Shown one piece after another: positions 23,441 to 34,399 of a stretch of 60,484 nucleotides of DNA (positions are counted from its first letter, which is position 1; the number at the start of each line of letters is the position of its first letter). The position numbers and the translations under genes were made by a program. The notes below the pieces were generated by a model. It saw only the letters and a list, made by a program, of their open reading frames with translations, was not told the origin of the DNA and ran no database searches. Source of the stretch: Gnetum montanum (Eukaryota; Streptophyta; Gnetopsida; Gnetales; Gnetaceae); contig MNCI01006660.1 of NCBI GenBank assembly GCA_015680685.1, positions 427,867 through 488,350 on the forward strand, in the 5' to 3' direction.

Positions 23441-23753
23441 AAACTGTTATGGTTGAAGATTATCCTAGAAGATCTAAGAGTCCATTGGGAAGGACCTATG
23501 AGATTATACTTTGATAACAAGTCAACTATTAGCATCACCCACAATCCCATGCAACATGACTGGACTATGCATATTGAAATTGATAGGAACTTTATCAAAG
23601 AAAAACTCAAGAGTATTCTCATTTTTACACCTTATGTTTATTCCAACTGAAAATTGGCAGATGTCCTCACTAAAGGACTTTGCAATCCTCTTTTCTAGAC
23701 ATTGGTGTCCAAGCTGGGAATGGACAATGTCTATTCACCAACTTGAGAGGGAG
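23441..23753 (+). pseudogene. Copia RNase H C-terminus and polypurine tract
   Basis: LWLKIILEDLRVHWEGP, DNKSTISITHNP, HIEIDRNFIKEKL and LADVLTKGL are the standard final motifs of copia polyproteins. The purine-rich 'acttgagagggag' at 23741-23753 immediately precedes the 3' LTR and is the likely plus-strand primer. Confidence 0.8.
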
Positions 23754-24037
23754 TGACAAAGTTGAGCAGAAAATAATGCTGCCCTATTAGTTGATTTATA
23801 GTTGACAAAATTGAGTAGAAAACAGTGCTGCCCTATTAGCTAATTTATAGTTGACAAAATTCAGTAGAAAAAAATGCTATCCTCTTAACTGATTTATAGT
23901 TAGTAATTGATTGATATTTTGTTGATTTTGAGGAATTAGTTTGGAGATATTTTCTCCATGTAATCTCTATATATACCTCCACTTGTAAACAAGAAGCAAT
24001 CAAGAAAAAAGTTTTCCTTTCTTTTCAAATTTTGTCA
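23754..24037 (+). repeat. Copia 3' LTR, 284 bp, with three 49-bp tandem units
   Basis: Starts TGACAAAGTTGAGCAG and ends TTTTGTCA, so the termini TGACAAA/TTTGTCA are inverted repeats. Three 49-bp units (start 23754, 23803, 23852) each begin TGACAAA and end ATTTATAGT. The 5' LTR has two. The right half, including 'tctatatatacctcc', matches the 5' LTR nearly base for base. Confidence 0.88.
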
Positions 24038-24729
24038 CAAGTTATGAATGATACATTTGCATACAAAGCATGATAAATATTGTAACATCTTTATAGATCA
24101 TAGTAAAATTTTCATTAATTTTAAGTGATTAAAGAATTATGGATAAGTAAATGATGTTAAGATTATGGTAGTAGTTGTGGTGCTGATCTTGAATTTTGGC
24201 AAGTTACACAGATTTTGATTATTTGAGTTTTTAATCCTACTGATGTTGTATGGTGTGTATAGTTAGTAGTTTCTTTGGTGTCTTCTTCACTAGGGCTTAC
24301 CTATTAGTAAACGCATTAAACATCTTGAGGTTCATACTCTTGTTTTCCCTCTATGTAGAGCTACAAATGATTTTGTTCATGTCTTCTAACAATGTTCTTT
24401 TTCTTAGCATACTTGGATCTATGCATGCAAAGTTATTCTAAATTGTTAGCTATGTCAAGATGATGTTTTTTGGTCTTTTGCCTATTATTTCTCTAATTTT
24501 TAGATTTCCTTGAAATGCTATTAGGCCTATTGTTTTCTTTTGTATTTTGAAGCACATATGTAATATCATTTTAAGATAGAGAATATTTAAATATTTATTA
24601 TCTAAATTATATGGAGAAATCATAGATCTTTTGCCTTGTCCATTTTCAAATTATGTCCCAAGCTTCAAAACGTTACTTAGAGATTAATTAGTTAATTCAT
24701 CTTTTATAGCCTTGGTTCAAAGATATGAG
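24038..24729. other. Unassigned sequence
   Basis: AT-rich, with no motif or repeat I recognise on either strand. Confidence 0.4.
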
Positions 24730-25516
24730 TGATGAGCAGTGCATACCTCCTATGTCCAAAAATACAAATTACAAGTGTTCACTCATGTACCTATTACAAA
24801 TTACAAGCAGTGTCTGTCCTTAGCTTGCCGTACCCATCCTGAACTCATGTACCTATTGCTGGGATTACCAAGTGTTATGCTATTGGACAAACCAAGTAAT
24901 AACATTGCTTGGATTACTAAGAGAATATGTGTTTATGATAAAAAATGTTCACACACATTCTACAATTGATTAATATGCATGGAAATATAAATGTTAACTA
25001 TTTTCATCAACAGTAAATTGCATTAAAAGTAAATCTATTCTAAGTTAAAGTGCTATAATGAAGATGAGTTAATCTCAATCTTATTATCATTCATGGAATG
25101 TGTCTAGGTATAATGCCACTCAAATAAGATGCCATACTGCTAATTCAAATCCATATTGCGAGCACTCACTAACTGTTTGCTAAGATTATGGAAGAAAATT
25201 GCAAAAGTCTAGCTACACTATTGACCAAATGATGCCAAATATGCAGTAGGTGTTCACATATTTATAAGAAAATACAAAAATTATGTTAACAAGGATGCAT
25301 TAATGCATTTAGTTGCATCGACGGGGATGCATTAACAAGGATGCGTCAACAGTGTTGTGTTAACATATCTAAGATGTGTTACTTGTAAATACATCAATGC
25401 ATTTTTGTTCACAACTATGCATCAATGAATCTAAGATGTGTTGATGGGGATGCATTGACAAGGCTTCATTGATGGGGATGCATCAACAAAGTTGCCCAAC
25501 ATATAATGTCTCATCA
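24730..25516 (-). repeat. Old solo LTR (TGATG...CATCA family, divergent subfamily)
   Basis: Starts TGATGAGCAGTG and ends ATGTCTCATCA. Internal landmarks match the family in order: 'gctgggattaccaagtgttatgct', 'gctataatgaagatgagttaatctcaatctt', and a minus-strand TATA word (tataaata in reverse complement, about 25259-25266). Its U3 (25290-25490) carries many GATGCAT/GATGCATCAAC words in place of the GATATC palindromes of other subfamilies. No target duplication seen (ATGAG against TACCT). It is the most divergent copy here. Confidence 0.75.
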
Positions 25517-26497
25517 TACCTTGAAAACTGACTAAAAAATCTTTCTTATGTTATATATAAATGGATGAAGTTTCATTACAAAAATTGTGGGGTGACCAAG
25601 GCTAGATTGGTTACCATTACAAAATTGAAGTGTTGTCTTACAAAATTTTATTCAAGTGGATGTTTTACAAAAGGATAAAAAGACTGGACAAACATTAAAG
25701 TTTACAAAATTATAAAGGTCTTCAAAAAATATGTTGAAGATGAATCTTATTTTCCTTAGTGGTGTTTATCTTTTCAACCTTGATTGTTATGTTGATGCTT
25801 CTCTTTTTATGTAGAACATTTTTGAAGGATGGACTAAAATTTCTTCTCATGATTCCATGGATCTGGCAAACATATGATGTTTGAGCTTTAATCCTTGTAT
25901 GCACTACTATTTTTCCATGGGCATATCCTCCTCTATCTTTTTCTTGACCTCTTTTTCTTACCTTGCAAAAGACCTTCAACCTTAGGCTTTTCTTTTAGCA
26001 TCACCTATGATTACCAAAGGATCAATGTTGATTTTGGTAAATTTTTGTTAAAAATTAATCCTTTTTGGATCCTTGGTTAGCTTAAAATTTGAAAAACATT
26101 TAGCATTTAGGTGTAAGATCATCACAAAGTATTGTTTCCAAGACTATGAGGTAACTAAAATATTAAGTTGTTCAAGTTATTTTGATTATTATTACTATTT
26201 GTTACCATTATGTTCAAAAATGAGGTGTTAGAAAAGTTTCAAAAAAAAAAATACATCCTTTACACCCCCCATGATAAATGAGCTTAACTCTAGAAGCACA
26301 CAAGTTTTTAAACCATAAAAATTAAAGGTTTGGCTCACAAGATGACCAAGGAATATTGAATTTGAAGGATATTTTAATAGAAAAGTATTAAAAATTAATT
26401 GAAATTAATGAGAAGTAGTTCCAAAATCATGCATAAATCTAGAGAAGCCTTCAATGATGTTCTTGAAGATGTGAGGTTTGGTTCAAAGCCATGATCA
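25517..26497. other. Unassigned sequence
   Basis: AT-rich; short open frames at 25722-25979 (minus) and 25895-26080 (plus) overlap and show no motif. Confidence 0.4.
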
Positions 26498-27283
26498 ACA
26501 AAAGTTATACAAGTGGGTCCCCCCCGAGGCAGACTCCTACCATAATGCCTTTGCATAACCACATCTATAGATGTCTTTGGGTACCTTAGAAGTTAAATGT
26601 ATATCATAACTTTATTCTAAACAACACACAACTACCTTGGCTAGGATTTTGCACTATAATATACAAAACCATTAGGCTTATAATTGCATGTAGTAGTGAG
26701 GTGAATAATGGAATAAGAAGGAATTGCAGAGAAAGTATATTCAAATCATGCTTTTTGAGTGTTCCTTGAGGTTTTCTTCCTTCTACATCTATCCCCTTAG
26801 ACGCAATCCAACACTGCCACCACAATTAGCCTTATAACCATATAGAAGGGATGGCTAGTCCACTTCCTATCCTACTTTACCTAGCTCTTATGACTTGCCT
26901 ATACTAGCTCCACCACTTCATGCTAGCACAATCTCTAAGCCTAGGTATAAATGCTTTAAGGTAAACCCCCAAAGGTTAACTCAAAAGACATGTCCATTAT
27001 TACAATGCCTATGACTAGCTAGAAGAAATGGCTAGTCCACTTCCTATTCTACTTCATGTAGCTCTTGTGAGTTTCTTATATTGGCTCTACCACTTCATGC
27101 TAGCACAATCTCTAAGCTTGGGTATAAATGCTTTAGATGAAACCCCCAAAGGTTACCTCAACAAACATGTCCATTACTACAATGCATCCTTTTGAATCTT
27201 AATTACAATTTCCCTATAACACTTGTTATGAAGAGGCACAATCTTTGTTATGCAACAACATCATTTGCAAATGGCCTCATGAT
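26498..27283. repeat. LTR-like repeat 'family B', left copy
   Basis: Shares sequence with 43409-43815 (inverted relative to it) and, over its left ~240 bp, with about 48562-48800 (same orientation). Shared words are 'atggctagtccacttcctatcctact', 'ctaggtataaatgcttta', 'aacccccaaaggtta' and 'ttgttatgaagaggcac'. The right end, read in reverse, is TATCATGAGGCCATTTGC against TGTCACATCCCCATTTTC in the other copy. A purine run (aagggaggtaga, minus strand) abuts that end, suggesting it is the LTR start and the copy points left. The TATA word, however, reads on the plus strand, so orientation is unresolved. Confidence 0.55.
26844..27190 (+). repeat. 177-bp tandem duplication inside family B copy
   Basis: Two units start at 26844 and 27021 with 'agaaggratggctagtccac' and end near 'cattaytacaatgc'. 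Each includes the TATA-like 'ggtataaatgcttta'. The copy at 43.4-43.8 kb has a single unit. Confidence 0.8.
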
Positions 27284-27870
27284 AATCTACCTCCCTTAGG
27301 TTTCATTCATCCTCAAATGAGTCCATGTTCATTGTCCTTTTCCAACTCTAGTACTTATTTCATGATCCTATGGTCCAATAATTTGATTCCTCCTTTGAGC
27401 TTGAAGTTGTTTCTTTCTTATTCTATAACCAAAATATGTGGGAAAAATTTATAAGAGATCACAAAACCATTCATGTTGTGATCTCTACTATATGCTAATC
27501 TGTATGATTCGAAAGAAGAACTTATACAAAAACATTTTTGCTTATAAATACCTCTAAATCCCATCTTTTCTGAGTCTTGTTGGAATTGGTATAGGAATTC
27601 CCATGGAAGGACTTCTTGTAGGCATAAAATATCAACATCCAAATCTCGTAACTCTATTAAAATGCATGATATTGATATTCATGCCAATCCAAAACCCATG
27701 GTGGATGCAACAGATGTTGCTTCTCACTCACTAAGGATCTTGCAAGCACATTGTATGTTGTAACTTTACAATGTTGCACAAGGTTTTCTTCTAGATCATT
27801 CTCTTCATGGGTATCATACACCTTGTGGAAATAAGATTATGACTCTCCATGTTTTTTTGTGATATGTGTT
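27230..27870 (-). pseudogene. CCR4-like deadenylase (EEP-fold nuclease) fragment
   Basis: On the minus strand the sequence reads TYNVLARSLVSEKQ, then HPPWVLDWHEYQ, then (another frame) DLDVDILCLQEVLPWEF and MGFRGIYKQK. TYN(I/V)LA, P..L.W..R, ADI(I/L)CLQEV and GY.G(I/L)YK.+ are the successive motifs of the exonuclease-endonuclease-phosphatase domain in CCR4-type proteins, which remove poly(A) tails. The Glu of LQEV is a metal ligand in that fold. A weaker later segment (LELEKDN near 27340) may be the next motif. About 150 residues survive, with stops and a frameshift. Introns between the motifs are not apparent, so a processed or captured fragment is possible. Confidence 0.5.
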
Positions 27871-27879
27871 AATTGCAAG

Positions 27880-29848
27880 ATGGATTAATATACATCTTCT
27901 TTACTATTTTTATTCATTAATTGATTCTCCAACTAATCATCCACTAAATTGATACTTGTTGCAATCGAAAAGAGTGATCACTGGAAAATTGAAAGATCTA
28001 GCATAGAAATTTCAACCCAAAATCCTAGGGCCTCCAAAAAATGGGATTTTAGGTATCCTTGATGGTCCAGTAGATCACCAAGGATCTTACAAAATGCAAA
28101 ATGATGGATTGAGAAAATAAAATTCAAAAAATTACAAATTTGTAAAATAAAAAACAAATGTAGATTGCACACAAAATGAAACTTTAAAAATTTATTAAAA
28201 CAATAAAGAATGAATTTTAGAAATATGTACAAGAAATTCCCATGAGAGAGCAAATGGGAATTCATTGAGGTAGGAGTTTAGAGTCTTTTGAAGTCGATGT
28301 AATCTACTCCATGATCTAGATGCTAAGTAACTCCTGATGCTTTCAAAACTTCTCTACTACAACTTGAGATTTGCAATTTGGGTCACTACTAGGGATGATA
28401 AAAGTGAGAAATTTAGCTATCAAATTCCTCCACATTAGGGTTTGGGAGTCCCAAAAATGCAACATTGATACAAAAAATCCACAAGTTTGAGGGGGAGGGG
28501 GTTTTGCAAAGATTGTAACAAGATTGCAAGTGTTCCATTCTAGGAGGCCTTAAGAAGCTACATTTCTACAAGGTTGCAAGAGCTCTTGGAAGCCAAAATT
28601 ACTATGTGCAAAATGAAAAATTATGAAATTTTAAAATTGTGAGACATGTAAATGGTGATTAGGTTTTGGTTTTATAGATTTTGGGCAATGATTTTTACTA
28701 CAAATTGGTTGCAAATTGCTGCAAATTTCTACCTTGTATAGTTGAGATGGGTGATCAAATTTAAGGGGTTACTATGTATAGTAAGGTCTAAACCCCTATG
28801 GTCATTCTATTTACTATAAATAGTAATGGGGAAACATCTTCTACATTAGAGGTAGATCTTCCATGTTTAGCCTTCTACCATCCTTGTTGGTGTGGTTGGT
28901 CAACTTTAAGATCATTGGAGTGCAAAAATCTTGCTCATGTAGCTTCCACATAGGGGGAGAGGAGTTTCAATGCTAGGGAAGAAGCCTCCATGCTAAGGGT
29001 GAGGGTTTCCATGTTGGGAAATAAGATCAAATTCCTCTACACTAGGCATTATGCCTCCCCCCACTTCTCCATGATAATATTTGCCTCTCCACACTAGGGG
29101 TAGGTGAGATTTCCCCTTGTAGATGTCTCTAGCATATTAAAGTGTATACACCCCATAAAACCCATTAAATTACCAATTTTTTACATTTCAAAAGACATTT
29201 TAAACCTCCCCAAGCCAAAATATAGACACAAGATGACTTTTTTCACTTGGGGAATGAGGCTTTGAATACTTATGAGGCATTTTTCAATCCCAAAAGTATA
29301 AAATATGTGATATTGTAGCTCGTGGATTACAATCTTCACATTTACAATGAAGTTTCACCTTGGGTTTCATGGGGTGACAGCTACATGGTGAAACATGATT
29401 ATAACATGGAAATTTTTGTGGTGTTTCAATGGTTGGTATTTGTTGGTTTTTGGAGGATTGACCTAAGAGGCACCAACAAAGAATACAAAACACCACTGTA
29501 GGTCCACCATCAATGCTCCCTCTCCATGCTTGATCCAGTCATGTTGAACCATGCTAAAGATTGCTTGTGATGTTGGGATGGGGCTGTGATGGCAATAGGC
29601 CATAGGAAAATGATTATGAAAGCTAAAAATGTGTTCCAAGTATTGACATCATGGCTACAACATGGTATTAAGATGTCTTGAAGTGTTGGTCGAAATGCAT
29701 TTGAGGACCTAATCACTTTGCTCTAAGGTTACTTTGGCCATTGGGATTTGAGGCTTCATTTGGCCATTCAACCTCTTGGTAATTTTCTTTTCCCTTTTCT
29801 TTATGAGGTGAAGCCTTCATTGGGTTTCTTTGCCAAGGAAAGTTAGAT
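27880..29848. other. Noncoding spacer with 'tccatgctagg'-type words
   Basis: No coding motif recognised. Between 28840 and 29120 the sequence repeats words such as 'cctccatgctaaggg', 'ctctacactaggca' and 'ctccacactagggg', which are also the hallmark of the array at 34400-38640 and recur at 60390-60440. Minus-strand open frames at 29284-29904 lack recognisable motifs. Confidence 0.45.
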
Positions 29849-29985
29849 ATAGTTTTCCCATTGAGTGAGCTAGTTACACTCAATGGACTTGGTGGTTTTC
29901 CCATCGAATGAGATGCATTATGCTCGATGGACTTAATGGTTTTCCCACTGAATGAGCTATGTTACATTTAAGTGGACTTAATAGT
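29849..29985. repeat. Tandem repeat, ~44 bp x 3
   Basis: Units begin GTTTTCCCAT and contain TGAATGAGCTATGTTACACTC-like then ATGGACTTAATG. Starts are near 29852, 29895 and 29939. Unit length varies 43-46 bp. Confidence 0.8.
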
Positions 29986-30344
29986 GAATCATGATAGTGA
30001 GATATCATATGGCTATAGTGCATGAGTAACAAACATAGGTCAACATTATTTTCCAAGGTCTAGTAGATCAAATTAGGCTATGAGGTTGGGCTCAAGGAGT
30101 GGTGCTAGATGGAGGGTAATGGTGTAAGCACTCTTAACACAGTAAGATAAACTCACTAGATCTTATACATCAAGATCACATGATGAATTACTACCATAAT
30201 GAGTTGCATCCTTGTGATGTTCCTAGGCTTCATCCTACACATACAGCTCAAGAATTAAAGAAATCCATGAAAATAGAACATGCTATAATGTTATAATGCA
30301 TATAGGCTACATAGGATGATAAAACCAAGTTGCCCAGGCCACCA

Positions 30345-30530
30345 AGTTTGGTAGTTTAAGGTTGTGATGGGCCATGGTACCAATTTAGCCCTGATAGGCC
30401 ATGGTACTAGTTTTAGGTCATAGCAGATCATGGTACTAGTTTTAGGCATTAGTAGGTCATGTCAATAGTTTTAGATCCTAGCAAGCCATGTTACTAGTTC
30501 AAGGTCTTGATAGTCCATGGTTAAGCAAGC
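30345..30530. repeat. ~30-bp tandem repeat, left cluster
   Basis: About six units of the type GGCCATGGTACTAGTTTTAG + GTCTTAGCA. The same unit recurs at 34255-34345, on the other side of the pol gene. Confidence 0.78.
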
Positions 30531-30599
30531 TTGCTTGTTGATGATCATTGGCTACATGTAATATGACTTTAGAAAGAAATGATTGAATAGATTGACCAA

Positions 30600-33500
30600 C
30601 TAATTTTCATCCATGTTGGTTGTCCTAAATGCTCTATTCCCATAGGCATTGGTGATAGGCAAGGGCTCTTCCTAGTTGATTGAGAATTTATTTACATGCT
30701 CATGGATGGATTTATGAACTAGGTCACCCTCCTTGATCTTAAGCTTGGACATGTTATGGTGGTGTTTCCATTTCTACCTTTCTTGATAGTGTTTGATGTG
30801 AACTAGTGCTTGCATATGTTGCTCCTCCATCAAGTCTAAGACCACTGTAAGGAAATCCTTGTACTATTCATCATTGATGAAGTTGTTCAAGGATACTTGA
30901 AGTGATGGAACATGTAATTCAAGAGGAAAAATGGCTTTAGAACCATAGACCAGGCTATAAGGGGTTACACCAGTTGCCATGTGGCAAGTTGTATGATAGG
31001 CTCAAAGTGCATGGATGAGCCACTCATGCCATTAGCTCTTGCTATTGTTGAGTAGCTTGTTGAGCAAGTTGATGATGGACTTGTTGCTAGCTTCCACTTG
31101 TCAATCGGCTTGAGGATACTAAGGTGATAAAAAAGTATGCTTAATTACTAGGTTGTGATAGAAATATTTTGTTTCATGGCTACTAAATTATGGTCCATTG
31201 TTTATAACTATGATCATGGGTATGCCAAAATGTGCTACAATGTTATCTAGGATAAAATTGTAGACTTTCTCAGATGTAGTCATCCTTAGGGGAATAGCTT
31301 CAACCCACTTATTAAAATATGTAGTTGTGGTGATGATGAAGTTGTGCCCTATAGAAGACTTGGGCATTATATGTCCAATGATATCCAACCCCCATCATTG
31401 AAATGGCTAAGTGCTCTAAGTTGTATGCAACTTAGTCAATGATACATGCATTAGGTTACTATGTCATTGGCATGTGTCACATTGCTTAACCTTCTACATG
31501 TAGTCAATTTTCTTATAGGGCCAGTAGTAGCCTAACCATCTAATTATAATATCCATAGTCCTAGGTCCTACATGTCCCTAACAAACAACCATATGAACCT
31601 CCTCTAGGACTATTTTGGCTTTGGCTTTATCCAAGAACTTTAGTAACATCTCATTGTAGGACTGTTGACATAATGTGTTATCACCCATAATGGCATACTA
31701 CTTTGAGCATTTATGTATAGTGTCCTTTTGAGTAGTAGTCAGGTCTTATGAGGATTCACCATTCATAAGGTAAAATTTAATATTATCATACCGCTCCCTA
31801 GCAAGAGCAGTATGAATAATGATCATAAATGTATGTTGAACGTTCTATGTGATGGGAATAACATAGTTCATAGTTAAGGTGGGAAACTTATTAAACACAT
31901 CTAGCATAATATTGAGGGCTAACATTGTGATTGCATTGGCTATAGAATTCTCGTTTTGGGGCATGTTTTGAATATCAAAATCTACAAATTGTTGTAATAG
32001 TTGCTTCCCTAGGTCATAATAAGATTATAAGTGTTTGGATTTACACGCATAGACTTTCATTACTTGGTTGACCACAAGTTGCCAATTGTCTTTGATCATT
32101 AAGTGTCTAATTCTTAGGTCACTAGCTACCATCATCCCTTTAATCAAACCATCATACTTTGCTATGTTTTTTTCTGCATGAAAACTCAAAATGATAGGTG
32201 AAGAATTGGATTTTGCTAGAAGGGAATGTTATGATGGTAGCAACATTGGCCCCATGGGTGGTTGAAGCTACTTCAAAGTACATGGCCACCTCATAACCCT
32301 TGGGCACTTGCCCAATAGTGTTAATGTGATCATCAAGGAACTTAAGATCTATGGCTACTTAGTCATCAATAGGTGAAACTGTGAGTTGTATGGCTATAGC
32401 TTAACCTTTCATTGAGAATTGAGAGATGTAATGAAGGTTAAACTCCATGGTTATGTATTTCCATTGGGCTATAAAACTAATTTTGCAAATTTTGGTTGTA
32501 ATGCCTCTAAGCACATTATCCTTGCAAATGATGTTGACTTAACTTTTGAAGAGGTAGTGTCTCCACTTATTCAATGAGAAGACTAGTGTTAGACAATACT
32601 TCTCCAATTCAATATATTAGATCTCATGGAAAACTAATGCATGGTTAAGATAGTATACTAGCATCTCTAATCCATCATCAAGTTTTTGATAGAGTAAAGA
32701 AACAATGGATGTGTCACAGATGGAAAGGTAGATGTAAAATGGTTTACCCTCTTGCAGAGGATAGACTATTGGTAGTTGTGCCAGCTCTTACTTAAGGTTT
32801 CTAAAGGCATCTTAGCATTGAGCCATCCACACAGTGAATCCCTTTCTTAAGAAATTGTTCCATGAATTTTAGTTTATCTGTAAGCCTAACAATAAACCTA
32901 TGAATAAAATATAATTTACATTGTAATCCTTGAAGCTACTTAAGGTTGGTAGATACTACTGATTTGGATATGGCCTTAACCTTATCAAGATCAATACATA
33001 TCCTTGCATAAGATACTACAAAGCCAAGAATATTATTGGTCTTTGCATTGAAGACACATTTTCTAGGATTGAGACTAATTTCATACTTGAGGCATTGTTT
33101 AAACACAAGATCTAGGTCATTAGTATGGTCACTAGGCACTTTGGACTTAATGGCTATATTGTACACATAATCGTTGAGAAAACCTAGCATGCAATCACTA
33201 AAGACATAGGTCATGGCTTATTCATAGGTTGCTCTCACATTCTTAAGATCAAAGGGCATCAAAGTATACAAACGGTACCCCAAGGGGCCATGAAGGTCAT
33301 GCTAAGTTGGTGCTCTAGGTTAATCCTAATCTGGTTGTACCACAAGAATCCATCCATAAAGGACAATAAGGCATGTTTGGTTGTAGTATTGATAAGTTAA
33401 TCAATACTAGGCAAAGGAAATTCATCCTTGATAGTTGCTTTGTTTAGGTCCTAGAAATCGATCAAACATGGATACTTCCATTTTTCTTTGGAACTACCAC

Positions 33501-34060
33501 TATATTGAACACCCATTCTATGTAGTCAACAACCTTAATGAAACTAACTTGGTAGAGCTTTCAGATCTCATCATGAACTAGGAAGGACAAATTAGGTGTA
33601 ATCATGTGTACTTTCATCTTAACTAGTCTAATGCTAGCGTCTAGTATGATGTTGTGCTAGACTAAGCATGGGTCTAGGCCTAGCATATCTTCATATGACC
33701 AGAAAAATGCCTTAATATTACCTTGTAGGACCTTGGCAATGTCTTTAGCCTATTGAGGTTCTAGTGAGGAACTTAGTTTAAGGGTTTTCTCCTTACCACT
33801 ATGTGTTATGATAGGAACCTCAAATAGAGAGTCCTCAATTATCTTTCTTTCCTCTAAGTGAAGGGTTTTGACCATGTTGTTAGGCCATTTTGAAGGTTTC
33901 TCTATTAAGTCTACATGGTGGACAAGACTCTTAGGCTCAAGATCTAGGCAATTAGGGTCTATGTATCATTCAACATCACCATGAGGCTCACTTAGACTCA
34001 AAGGTAGACTAATATGCTTCCATGTACTCATACCTCGGTCTTACATGTCAACCAAAAGCA
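30600..34060 (-). pseudogene. Tat-lineage Ty3/gypsy pol: RT, RNase H, second RNase H, integrase
   Basis: Minus strand, from right to left. RT at about 34060-32800 has KKNG, DLNKATIKDEFPLPSID and LSFMDGFLWYNQIRI. Its active-site box reads FLNDYVYN where YVDD is expected, so one catalytic Asp is Asn. The first RNase H ends near 32400 with the KGQA motif after SFIAQWKYITMEFNL. A second RNase H lies at about 32330-31850: KYDGLIKGMMVASDLRIRHL, QLVVNQVMKVY, then VDFDIQNMPQNEN. Integrase at about 31620-30600 has a zinc finger (GYYWPYKKIDYM, CDTCQ), LDIIGHIMP, FNKWVEAIPLR, VEASNKSIINLL and LWAYHTT. A second RNase H between RT/RNase H and integrase is diagnostic of the Tat lineage. Many stops and shifts; no Gag or protease identified. 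Confidence 0.85.
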
Positions 34061-34254
34061 TATTAAGTGGCACTTGAATAAAGGTGAATAAAAAATGCTA
34101 AAATGCCATAAAATTATGTAAATACATGTCATTTTAATGCCAAGAAGATCATCCAAGTCTATAAATAGAGTAAAAGTAAGTAAACAAAGTGCAATAAGGG
34201 CCAAATAAATGGAATTATGAGAAATATGGCTACAAATGGACTACAAGGGTCAAA

Positions 34255-34345
34255 ATTTTGTTAGTTTAGGCCTTAGTAGGCCATGATGGTAGTTTAGAGT
34301 CTTGGCAGACTATAATGTTAATTTAAGGCCTTAGCAGGGCATGGT
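34255..34345. repeat. ~30-bp tandem repeat, right cluster
   Basis: Three units of the type 'ttagtttaggccttagtaggccatga', matching the cluster at 30345-30530. Confidence 0.72.
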
Positions 34346-34399
34346 CACATTGTGTCAAATAGTGGTCAGGGAAGGTCATACCCGATTCTTTGATAGTAA

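Larger units (their letters stand above)
19745..24037 (+). mobile_element. Ty1/copia retrotransposon, complete but decayed (4293 bp)
   Basis: 5' LTR 19745-19976, primer site 19977-19988, zinc finger, protease, integrase, RT, RNase H, purine tract, 3' LTR 23754-24037. Integrase before RT is the Ty1/copia order. Only ~150 bp separate the primer site from the zinc finger, so most of gag is missing. Flanking pentamers (catct, caagt) do not form a clear target duplication. Stops and frameshifts throughout. Confidence 0.9.
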
